A DNA stretch of 64,000 nt, taken from positions 1,302,001 to 1,366,000 of the forward strand of contig JAWWNJ010000042.1 in the NCBI GenBank assembly GCA_037176885.1, read 5' to 3'. The notes beneath the pieces were generated by a model. The model was not told the origin of the DNA. It made no database searches and saw nothing but the letters and a program-made list of their open reading frames with translations. Source of the DNA: Favolaschia claudopus. Taxonomy: Eukaryota; Basidiomycota; Agaricomycetes; Agaricales; Mycenaceae. Positions 45,801 to 56,478 of the stretch are shown here, piece after piece. The position numbers were made by a program, and so were the translations under genes. Numbering within the stretch: position 1 is the first letter of the stretch; the number at the start of each line of letters is the position of its first letter.

Positions 45801-46730
45801 TCAGCATTGGTAAAGGAGAGCGAAGAGGGTATCGACGTACGAATGGCTCATGGGGTCGTACCACCCGCCGTTGTTGGTGTTATACTCGTCTCCGCCCCTG
45901 TAAGCCATCGGGTGCATGGGATATACAGAGGGTACTTCGAACCCCATATTCACGTTTGTCGGAGGAACGACGCCGAAAGAGTGATACATGTCGTCGAGCT
46001 CGGCTTGCACCTGCACCGCGGGTGTAGGTGGGGTATGGGTATATGCACCGCGGCTGCCGAAGCCGAAGCGTTTGTTGCTGATACATGAGGAGATGGGGAC
46101 AGACGCGTCGTCGGAAAGCCACTCCGCGCCGATGCAGGGACGAACGCGCAGTGTCGAAGGACCAGGCATCGAGGGCATGGATGGTATGCTCGAGACAGAC
46201 GAGAGCGGAGAAGGAGGGATGGGGAAATCGAATTGGACGGGGGAGATCGAGGCGTCGGAGGAGGCGGCGGAGTGGAATTCGAGGAATTCGGCGGATAAAG
46301 GGGAGAGGCCGTCGAGGCTGGAGGCGGTGGAGGGGGAGCCGACGCTACTGCCGTGTGCGAGCTGGGGCAAGTCGTCGTGGTCGTGCATGGACATGGGCGA
46401 GTCCATGTCCGAGGGCGGCGGCGTGGGTGCTATTATTGAGGGCACTGGCAAGGGCGCGGGTTTGCGCGTGCGAGTGCGTTTGACCTTGGTAGCAGCATTG
46501 AGCCGACGCTCACGCTGTTTTTTGGTGGCGACGTATTGGCAGGAGAGACCGTTCAGCTGGCAGCGCATGCAGGAGGCTTGGTCGGATTCGTGTATGCACT
46601 ACACACGAAATGGGGTTGAGATTGAAAAATGAAAATGGAAAGAAATGACTCGCACCTTGACCTTACGATCCCTGCAGTTAGAACATGCGACAGCGACCCG
46701 GGTAGGAAGTTCGAAAGGAGAAGGAGACAT
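45801..46730 (-). CDS. Zn2Cys6 transcription factor
   Basis: Exon 1 starts at ATG 46730-46728 (MSPSPFELPTRVAVACSNCR, DRKVK). The intron starts with GT and ends at about 46600, and exon 2 begins with the third cluster Cys (CIHESDQASCMRCQLNG, LSCQYV). All six Cys of the zinc cluster are present. A basic stretch follows (RERRLNAATKVKRTRTRK), then a long Ser/Pro-rich region. The C-terminus is Tyr/Asn/Pro/Met-rich (NNGGWYDPMSHSY), with the stop at 45803-45801. A GT inside the last codons (after SHSY) could be a donor for one more exon. About 280 residues with no fungal middle domain. Target genes are unknown. Confidence 0.85.
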
Positions 46731-46812
46731 GTCGGTGAGAGTGAAGAAGGGGGAGGGGAGCGGGGAGCTGAGTGCCAGTGAGGGAACCAGCTAACGACGA
46801 CATAGTCTCGAA

Positions 46813-46818
46813 TTTATA
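46813..46818 (-). promoter_or_regulatory. TATA box of Zn2Cys6 gene
   Basis: TATAAA on the minus strand, 83-88 nt upstream of the zinc-cluster ATG, with a C/T-rich leader between (read on the minus strand). Plausible core promoter. Confidence 0.45.
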
Positions 46819-49443
46819 TCAGTTTGCCGTATTATTGAATCGCCGCCGCCTTACGCACGGTCCGCACCCTGCCGTTACACTGTAGCGAGGCGCATGGGAT
46901 TAGCGAGCGTTTGATTGGCACATTTGCAGTGTCTCGTATCTTGATGCACTGCCGAATCCCTTGTTCTCTTTCTGGCCGCTCATCCGAGTGGTGAGAGTTT
47001 GGCCGTGGATGATCAGTGAAACGATGTTGCAACGAAGGATCTTCACCATAATTGCTTGTCAGGATGTGTGGGGTGAGTACCGTTTTCCCGACTTCCCGTG
47101 AAATCTTAGATCAGTAGATCAGTAGTGCCTTGATGGATTCTATTTTGCGGTCGAAACAAGCTGAGACTTGAAGCCCGATGCGTCTGAAGACTCTGAACGC
47201 GTCTTCGAAAATTGAGGATGTGATTGAGGGACCGCTTTTACGAGCCTTGAGGCAAGAATTCGAGGAGATGGTCGGCTGCTTGCCGAGAAGAGACAAATTG
47301 GCCAACTGCTCACTGGAGACTCGGGATCTAGCGACATCATATCAGGTTTTGTTATTCCGGTCTTTCAAGTCTTCGGGAGCTCCGAACTCATCCTCCTCGT
47401 CGTGAACAGAACCACCGACATACGCTGCAAATGATTAGGCCTTGCGATTTGAGGGAAATCATCGCAGGCTACGGAAAGAGCACACATCGGAGAACATAAC
47501 AGCGGTCCCAAAAGTCGACGGCAGCGTGCTCGAGCCTCAGCCTTGCAGCCATAGAAACTCGATGCCATAAACAAGCCATAAAGTTGGGACCAAGTTGGGA
47601 CCGGAGGCAAGTCCTCCGGACTCTGATTGCGTGGAGCGCATCACTATAATATGTCAAAAATGACAGCTACTTTCCCAGCATTTCCCGATCATTTTGATGC
47701 ATGTCCATCATTGTTGCGATGTTCTATTCTTTTTCGGTACCTGAGTGCCGCTAGCCCCGACTTTTTCGTACTCTTCTCTAACTTTTCCTGACGGAAGGGA
47801 AACCCAAACGTGAAGTCTATCAACCTGCTCGGTGATCATACAGGGCCACGAAGTATGCATCCCGAACAAATTTGTTCGGGAGAGCCTGATGAGCCAAACT
47901 TCCGCTTAGGTTTCGCTAAATGCTTACGGCGAATGTGCGTCTGTCTTATGTACATTGTAGGCGATAATCTACAAATCCGACGCGGAGAAACGGGCTACGA
48001 CGTAAGGATATATACGGGGCGAAAGCCGCGACTCGGTGAGTCATTCCCACTTTACCTGGCCACAGTGAGTGGAGTGGACGGAGACTCCCAGAATTCAAAT
48101 TCGTGGATCCTTCTTCCAACACTGATTCGATGGAAGGAAGGAACGAACGAGTTTGAGCGCTCGCAGATCTGATTAATTGTGTTCAAATTCTTGGAAGAAA
48201 AGACACGGGCAGAAGCGCAGGAGAGTGAACATGGAAAGATTTACCCAGCAGATTTTTTTTCGATTGAGCATTTGAAAATCGGAGGAAGTGGGAACGAGCG
48301 GATTCGCGGAAAGTATTGAACCCGCGCGTCAGTAGGATCGAATCAGGATTTATTGAACTCACAAAGTTGCGATATCACAACGGATCGCGTACTCGAGAAA
48401 TTTGCCTCTCGCCATGGCGATGAATTGTTTACACATAGTGATTCATACTTTGCGTCAGACTGAAGTCAATTCTCGCCGATCAGACGCGATCATCGAATCA
48501 CTCATACTTACGGCCCGAGCGCTCGGCCTCAACCTGACGGACGCAATCCGGAGAATGCCGATTGTTTGGAGGCTACGGCCGCATCCTGCCGAAGTTCGGA
48601 AGAACAGCCATACGGTTCGGAAAATTTATTCTGCGCTTGTCTACGCTATGGAACACCTGAAGCCACATTTAGACGAAATTCGAAGCAGGAAATAGAGAAT
48701 CGGCCTACAATCATCGTGCCCCGAATCGCAAGTCGTGATTGGGAGATTGATCCGAACTGGTTTCCTTCGTTGAGTCTTTGGAAAGGATCTCTCTATGTCT
48801 CATCATCTATTCGGTTCGTTTGATTCTTTGTTTGATCGGTCGAGTGAAATCAGCTGAATGTTGTATGAAGGAGAACAGTCAGCGATTGAAGTCCTTTGGC
48901 AGCGGGTGGCTCGACAATGTTTATTCGACGTTCAACTACTGCACAGATCCATGATACATCCATAGTAATCATGAGTTGCAGTGAGTAGTCTACTGGATAA
49001 CGGGTTCTGTTCAACGAGGTTCCGGAGTGAGGGGCCCGCGTCTCCTCGGACTCGGGGGGTTGAAATTGAGCAAAGCCTACCTCAAGTTTGTCAATGCCAA
49101 TGCCTGTCGAGACATGCGGCGGACATAGCAGGGATCCTTGGTCGCACGATTCCTTCGTGGGTACATGAGAGGCTCGACAGCACTGGATCGGGCGTCGACG
49201 CAAGTTCGACTTGAATTTATTTCGCAATTGTGACTAGATAGCAACCCGGCTGGCATTGGAGGGTCACCACCTCTCAACCGGAAGAACCACACTCTAAAAA
49301 TAGTAGATACTTCTCGCGTTTTCAGAACAGGTGTTCGCCTCGTTCGTATCGAGAAACGCAGATTTTATTGGAAGTATAGATTATTAGTATTCGAATTAGC
49401 AACAAACTAACTGGTTCCTCGACGAAAGGATGGGCATATCCAC
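46819..49443. other. Gene-poor interval
   Basis: About 2.6 kb. The open frames at 47178-47405, 47810-48172 and 48402-48695 have no family signatures. The last (ESLILTARALGLNLTDAI) has some coding texture but starts at a TTG. Confidence 0.35.
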
Positions 49444-50477
49444 TCACGACGAATTCGTATCGAAGTTCGTCAACGCGATATCGCCCGGAATACCTTTAAT
49501 GATTTTCTGGCACGCAGCACACGCGCCCTTCGCTTTCGCGTTGCACTTCGTCGATGCTGAGGAGGCGGATGGTTTAGCCGCGGCGGATTTGGCCTTCGAA
49601 GGGACGGCTTTGGCCGGGGGCTTAGCTGGAGCTTTAGCGGGAGTCTTGGTTGGGGCTTTAGCGGGAGCCTTCGCCGGCGCTTTAACGGGAGCAGCGGGTT
49701 TAGCAGGCGCCTTGGCGGGAGCTTTGACGGGCGCCTTCACGGGCGCAGCAGCTTTGGCAGGCGCTTTCGCTGGGGCGACGACGGGCTTCTTCGCAGCGAC
49801 AGGCTTCTTCGCAGCGACAGGCTTCGCCGCCGGTTTCGCCACCACTGGCTTGGCCTTGACGGGCTTTGCCTTGGGCTTCGCGGTGGTTTTAGCCCTGACT
49901 GCAAGCAGAAGACGGTGAAGGGGACTAGGCTGAGCGCCGTCATCAGCGTTGGCGTCCTCTTCCACCTCCTCGCCGTCGTGCTCGTGCTCGTGCTCATGTG
50001 CGGGAAGAACAGCGTCAAAGTCGAAGACGCTGGGAACAATTGCATCACGAGCACCCAGAACTGAGTCCCCGATGAAGCAGTCGGGGGCGAAGAATTCGGG
50101 ATTCGACTCGGCCTACAGCAAAGGATAGGTTTTCAGATCAATATGAACTACGAAGAGAGAAGCGAACGTACCAGCAGCGCGAAGAACGCATAGTTTTGGG
50201 GGTTCAGCTTTTTCTTCGACGCTTCGAGCTGGTGCTGAATCTGCTTGAACCCATACGCGCGTTTGCCGTCCAGACCCTTGAAATCGACGAGATGGTCGAG
50301 GTTGGCGTTGTCCATGAGTGGGTCAGAGTGCTGGACCTCGTGAACGAGAGTGAACGCGAGCGGTGGGGTCGGAACGCCTGCAGTGACAGGGAAAGCGGCC
50401 TGAAAGTGACTGTGAGTTGGTAGGAGTTGGTACACCAGAGTAAGGTCCAGTTTCCTAGGGTCCGACGCTGTTAACAA
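49444..50477 (-). CDS. M35-like HExxH protein with histone-H1-like C-terminal tail, 5' end unresolved
   Basis: The exon encoded from about 50477 downward shows FPVTAGVPTPPLAFTLVHEV with the zinc motif HEVQH (50342-50328). DGKRAYGFKQIQHQL, NPQNYAFFALL and, after an intron near 50170-50112, AESNPEFFAPDCF follow. This order of motifs recalls M35 / lysine-specific metalloendopeptidase domains. Next come a His/Glu repeat (HEHEHEHDG) and a roughly 130-residue tail of Ala/Lys/Pro repeats (VKAPAKAPAKPAAP type) that resembles the linker-histone C-terminus, then a short Cys pair (CNAKAKGACAACQK). No ATG precedes the HExxH in this frame, and the divergent gene begins only 255 nt away, so the N-terminus is missing from my model or lost. 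Confidence 0.6.
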
Positions 50478-50731
50478 AGAACGGGTGCAGACCTAGACTT
50501 TTTGCGTAAGATGGAAAAGACCGCCCAGTAAACACATATAACGCAGATGTGAGAGACACTGCACTGGAGCATTCAGTCGACAAGAAAAATCAAGAGATCG
50601 ACACGGGAGGTGAGAACAGGCTGACTCGGATCCCCGCCGACACGCCGATCATTCCCACATGGTGCACTTCACCGCCTCTACTGTACTTTGTTTTCCTTCT
50701 GGCATTTCACCGCGCCTCCTCCGTCTGCGCG

Positions 50732-51986
50732 ATGCCTTCCCTCATTCTATCCGACCTCCCAACCTCCCCCATGTCCCAACCTTCCGAAAACACGCTCACC
50801 TCACTCGTTTTCCACGTCCCTTTCCCCTCCGACGAATCAGAGCGCCTTCGCAAGCGCTACGAGGTGCTAAAAGGCGAGCGCGGTATCCAGGCGAACGAAA
50901 ATTACACCAAAGGCTGCGCTGCGACGGCTCTGGATGCGTATATGGACCCGGAATTGGCTGCTGAGCGGGGAAAGTGGTGTGAAAAGGCTAAGACTGCATT
51001 CGAGGCAGTGGTGCGGGCAAATAAGCAGAGTCTTCGTCATGTAGAGATCGTTCTGCCGGGGGGAGGAGTGCTGGAACCTTTGGATCTTTTCGCGTACTTG
51101 AAGGAGGTGGAGGACCTTGCGTCACTTTCCGTGCAATGGGTGCGTTTTCCCTTTCTCGTTGCTGAGCCTCGAGGCGTTGATACTGTCGCAGCCTCTTCGA
51201 GGATCCCTCCCTATAACCATTATTATGAGCCCTGCATTCTCGGATGATTTCTCACAGTCTGCGATCTCGCGGAGCTACGCGAGCTTCCTAGCCTCGCTCA
51301 CGACTCTGTTGACCAAAGCCGCTCCAACGATCCAGCGTCTTCGCATCGCCCTCCCGCAATCCACCACCCGCTCAACCGACCCGTTCTATCCTTTATCCTT
51401 CTCCCCATCCCTCATCCCTCAAGCTCTTCCACGGCTCGAAATCCTCGACCTGACACACTGGTCACCGCCCATCCCAGCACTCACCGCCCTCCTCGCCGAC
51501 TCGACTCTCCTCCCGAATCTCCGGCACCTCATTCTCGACCACGGCGCCGAAATCCCCTTATCCGATCTCGACGACCTCGACGAAGACGAAGTCATCGACG
51601 AGATGCAAGAACGCACCTCCTGGGCCGCCCTCGGCGCTTGTCTCGCCATACGCCAACGCGCACTTGTCTCGCTTTGCGCGGCGCTGCATGATGCACGCGG
51701 ACCGGGCTGGCCCGTCAGCGTGCGTATGAGGCCTGCGTCGCTGCGTTGCGCGTTGGCGGCGGATGTGGGGGAGTTGATTCTGTGTACCGCTTGGCCAACA
51801 TCGAAGTCGGATCCCAATAGAGCGGACGACGTTCCAGAGGGGATGGACTCCGATTTGTACGCACATGCGGAAGGTTGTGGACATCTAGCGTATCCGACAG
51901 AAGAGACTCCGACACTGGGGCTTTGGCCTCCTGTGAGTGAGGAGGGAAGGGCGATGGATAATCTGCGGGGGAAACCATGGTATTGA
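50732..51986 (+). CDS. LRR-like protein of unknown function
   Basis: A two-exon gene. Exon 1 is 50732-51139 and exon 2 is 51192-51986, with a 52-nt intron joining SVQW to PLRGSLPITIIM in phase. The product has alternating helix/strand LRR-like stretches (SLRHVEIVLPGGGVLEPL, EVEDLASLSVQW, TIQRLRIALPQS, ALPRLEILDLTHW, LLPNLRHLILDHG) and an acidic loop (DLDDLDEDEVIDEMQE). No F-box was recognised. It resembles the many agaricomycete F-box/LRR-like proteins. An ATG at 50771 (MSQPSENTL) could be the real start. The first ATG is used here. Confidence 0.7.
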
Positions 51987-53594
51987 GACTTGTACTTGTG
52001 CGAGCTGTGTTTTCTGTGATAAGTATTTGTTTGGAAAAAATCCCTTGGCTTTTAGATTAGGATTGAAGCTTACTTTAAGCTCTTTGGCCCTGCTGTGCTG
52101 GTACCTCACCGCTCTTGATCTGAAATTGTGGCTCGCCCCCAGTGCGCCACGCTTTGGCCAGGTGGCCACGCTCCTCCATGCTGACAGTACTGAAATAAAA
52201 GCAGCAGCGTGTTTCGAGGCTTTTGTAGGAGGTGGTATACCGAGTTCTGAGGGAACTTTTGAATGACTATGTGTCGAATTGCGGCGAATCCTCGATAAAC
52301 TTTGGCCAACGCGTTGGGGGAAAACAAGAGGTGTCAAGTCATGTGATAAGTGACTGCGTGACAGTCACACATTCCTCCTTTCCCTTTCCTCTCATCTTCT
52401 CGTGTGCTTTCGCGTTTCGTAACGAAACTGCATACTAAACCGACTTTGGTCGTTGAAATACGCGTTATATGCTTCGAAAACGCGTCGCTTCTTGTCTGGC
52501 AATCCTGGCACCGGGCCCAGGCAATCGTCTGCAGAGAAAGAGAAGAGATATTCCTGCCAGTGGGTGCGTATACCGCTGCCAGATTTCTCCGCCTGCTACG
52601 TCTTCTTTGGCGCCTTTCTATCCTCTTGAAACGGAACTCATGTTCCACATTTGGCCTGGCTTCCCGCTGAGGCCAACTTCCAAAGTGAACAATCGATCGA
52701 CTCAGAGGAGATACGACTCACTTCGAAGTGAATATTTGCCTTCCAGTATGTCACTGCGAGCTTTCTTCCTTCATAGGCGCCTTCTCTGTCTCTTCCGTGA
52801 TCTGGTATCGTCGCTCTTTCGTCCATCCAGAAATTTTGTTCGCGCATCCTACATGGTCCATGGTATTCACTTTCCCACTTGCATTCTCTGCTTTTGGGCT
52901 GTTAGTGCGGCCTGCCATTGACTCGGAGCTTCGAGCTTTGGTCTCTAGATCTGCGCCGACACGGCCACACCGCGGTGTCGATTGATTTTCTTGCCTTTGG
53001 TTCGTTGTTGTCATGATCGACTCAACATCTCTTTAGATTCAAAAGAACACTGGTGCCCCCTCGATACTCAAGGTATGCAGTAACATGATACATCACACCC
53101 CTTTTTTTATCCTCGTTCGATGTCCCAGTCCCGGGTTACCTCAAGGGTAGAAGCACCGATTTCGAATTACCTCGACCTCGAAAAGTTCATCAAGTGCTTC
53201 TCGGCGCTCACCGTTGCTTTATCTTCTCATTCCAGGCAATTATCTTTCTACACTCAGATGTTATACTACTATAAGTTATAGTGTGGCGGCCCTCGCAGTT
53301 TTGCTCTGACTCGCGAGGCCACAACGTTCGGTTCAACTTGGGTTCAACCGCAATTCAACCGGCCCTGCGAAATCACGAATCCAATCTGCACCCTTTCCCG
53401 GATATTCTTCATCCTTAAAACGCTGAATCCATCTTTCTTTCTCGACGACTCCGTCGCGGGCTAACCAATGCCCTGGCCTTTTTTTCCCGCGTTTCAAAAG
53501 TCAACCACCTGACTAGCGGATCAACTACCCGACGTCGTCTGAATTCAACAACGTCACATACCCCGCAAACGGTCTCCTCCTTGACTTCACCACC
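51987..53594. other. Gene-free interval
   Basis: About 1.6 kb. Open frames at 52404-52985 overlap in all frames and show no family signature. The C/T-rich stretch just before 53595 is the likely IML2 promoter and leader. Confidence 0.35.
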
Positions 53595-56342
53595 ATGGAG
53601 CCAGGCGCCTCCTACCGCACCATCTACACCTCACCGCCGCCGGTGAAGACGCCCTACAAGGCTACAGAGGCATTGGATGATCTCCCAGGCGTTAGTTACG
53701 CCCTCGATCTCTTCCTCGCGAGCAAGATGCACGAGTCGGAGGATTATTGCAACGAGAGCGACAAGAAAAAGTACGTCGAGTCGGCATTGGGGTCAAAGCA
53801 GATCTCTAATTCCCTTTCAGAGAGCGTCTGTACTTTGCGACGGGATATGGGTTGATCCAGTGTGTCAAGGGGCTCATGTCCTACGCAGACGAGGTGCGGA
53901 GGCTATCATTCGTTCGCAATTCGTCGTCAATACCAACCCTGCGCTCCAGGACCTCTTGGCTGGCATAGGGCACACGAAGCAGGGTGTACTGATTGCGTCG
54001 CAACATCGAAAAAAGACCCCTTACCTCGCTTCGCGTCTTGCGGGTTACGTGTACGTGGCATTGCGCGTTCTTCAGGGACGTCGATCTTACCTGTTTCTTG
54101 CTTTAGAGTTTCGAGTCTTAATACCACCGGAGTCGGTTTCATACGGACTATGACGGATGTAGAGCGCCATGCAGAGTTGGTTTATGCGGAGAGCTTGTTC
54201 GAAAAGGTGTGTTGCTCACGCGTGTCTAATTCGGAGTTTCTGTTATATGACTCCACGCTGGCAAAGCGTCCTCCGGGACGGGCGGACGTTGCCTCTTGGC
54301 TTCGTCATAAACCCATTGAAATTTGCTTCTAACTATTCTATTTTAGGCACTGCTAGGAATCGTATACTCAGGCGACTGGCTCGCGTTCGTCAAGGAAGCG
54401 TGCGTCGTCAATTTTCCTGAATGTTCTATTCCTAAAACAATCTTCCCCAGCCTCAACATGCGCACGATTATCACCATATACCGCACACTATACAAATACG
54501 TCTGCGCCGTCGACGCGGAATACGCCGCGGAGCTCGCCGCCTCTGCCTCCACATCCACATCCTCGTCCGCCTCCACCCCTCCGACAAACGGCTCCACCGC
54601 GACCCTCCCCACAGCCTCAACCGGCTACCCACCCGAATCCCCCGCCATCGACGCCCACTTCCGCTCAGGGGTCTACCTCGGCGCGGGCATGAGCACGCTC
54701 ATCCTCTCGCTCCTCCCGTCCCGCATCCTCAACATCATCGAGCTGTTCGGGTACGCGGCGACGCGGGCGGAGGCGCTGGAGATCCTGGGCCGCGCGGGCG
54801 GGTGGGGGAAGGCGTCTGGCTCGGGTGCTGATACGGTGACGAAGACGAACGACGACGACGAGGAAGGCCCGCGGATATCAACGGCGGAGGAAGGGGTGCG
54901 GAGGACGATCTGCGATATGGCGTTGTTGATATTCCACCTCGTGCTCTCGAGCTATACGTTCGATGGCGTGGATACCAAGATGGCGGCGAGGATTGTGAAG
55001 TGGAATTTGAAGCGGTATCCGGAGGGTGCGTATCTCACGTGTTTTATAAATCGTTGGTTTGTTAACACTACCCGCTCCCAGGCGTATTCTTCCTCTTTGG
55101 CGCCGGCCGGCTCGCCCTCATGCGCTCGCAGCCCGCACAGGCGATCGAATATTACACCAAAGCCATGGCCGCGCAGAAACAATATCGGAATCTGCACCAT
55201 ATATCGTTTTGGGAGATGGCGATTGCGAGGCTGGCGTTGGGGGATGTGGATGGGAGTGCGGGGTGTTGGGCGGAGCTGGAGAAGGAGGCGACGGTGAGTA
55301 TGAATTTTGTTGATTTCATTCCTCATTGAATGGAAGAGAATGAAGTTGATATGCTGACTATGACTGCAGTGGAGTAAGAGCATCTATTCGTACGGGCTGG
55401 CGGTCTGCTTACTCGAGAGCACGTCCGGGACGGAGGAGGAGAGGAAGAAGAGGGAGGCAGAGGCGCGGAAGTTGATGGAGCGTGTACCCAATCTGAGACA
55501 GAAGATTGCGGGGAAGTCGATTCCTTTAGAGGCGAGCATTTATATTCATCGGATTTCTTTTCTTTCTGCTCACTCTTCTGTAGAAATTCGTCGCCCGCAA
55601 AGCACGAAAATTCCTCGCCCAATCTAACCGCCTGGCGCTCCCCGCGTTGGAAATCTCGTACGTCTTCCTCGCCATCGCGCACGCGCCGCGGCGCGTCGTC
55701 GAGCAGCATATGTTGCCTTCTGTGCGGAAGCTCCTTGCTCAGTTAGAGGAGCCCAAAGCGGAGAGCACTTGGAAGGGGTATTGGGACGATTATTGCCTCG
55801 CGAGATTCTTGGAGGGCGTGTGTCTGAGATATATCGCCTTTCCGGTGCGTCTTCTATTTCCTTATCGTTTTTTTGTCTTATTATGATGATGCAGGACCCG
55901 GACGCGATTCTAGACCCAACAGAATTGGTGAGCATGTCTCGCGACGACGCGGCTAAAGCCTCTAGAGCGTCGTTCGAAGCGGTGTTTGAGAATGGGCCGA
56001 AGATTGAGTTGGATCATCATTTGGTGTACCATGCTCGTGCGTGTTCCATCTTTCCCTTTTCTTCTCTTGCTGCGCTCACACCCTTTGACCCACGCAGATT
56101 ACGAACTCGGACGTCTGGTGGCGTGTCTGGGTGACGAGACGGAGGCGAGGAGACATTTCGAGCTCGTGCTTTCGGGTAAATACCTTGAGGTGGGGCCCTC
56201 GGGGAAGAAGATTGGGAAGTACAGTATGGAGGTGCGTACTCTTCATTGTACAACGAAGATATTTTGACGACGAAACGAGCAGAATGCGCTGCACATGCGA
56301 ACGCAAGCTGCTGTAGAAGCGTTACATCAGAAACGATTGTAG
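53595..56342 (+). CDS. IML2: IML2/TTC39-family tetratricopeptide protein
   Basis: A TPR-containing protein of the Iml2/TTC39 family. Yeast Iml2 acts at lipid droplets and mitochondria in clearing protein inclusions. The ATG at 53595 gives MEPGASYRTIYTSPPPVKTP, then LPGVSYALDLFLASKMHESE. Conserved blocks follow through short introns: LYFATGYGLIQCVKGLMSYA, HTKQGVLIASQHRKK, GVGFIRTMTDVERHAELVYA, WLAFVKEALNMRTIITIYRT, HFRSGVYLGAGMSTLILSLL, PSRILNIIELFGYAATRAEA, GVFFLFGAGRLALMRSQPAQ and FWEMAIARLALGD. TPR-like units continue to YELGRLVACLGDETEARRHF. An Ala/Ser/Thr-rich insertion follows the YKYVCAVDAEYAAE block. The stop TAG is at 56340-56342. The gene looks intact, with about nine introns. Confidence 0.9.
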
Positions 56343-56478
56343 ATTCTCAGGTCAGCGGTCGTTGACCATATTGTATTAACCCATACATACGTTGAGTTAT
56401 ACTTAAACTTAATTGTTACTGCTTATATACCAGTTGTTGTGTTCTTACTTGCAATCGTAACTGCTGTGGGACTGGTTA

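Noticed and set aside
46085..46632. Plus-strand Arg/Gly-rich open frames
   Set aside because: They are antisense to the Ser/Pro-rich region of the Zn2Cys6 gene at 45801-46730.
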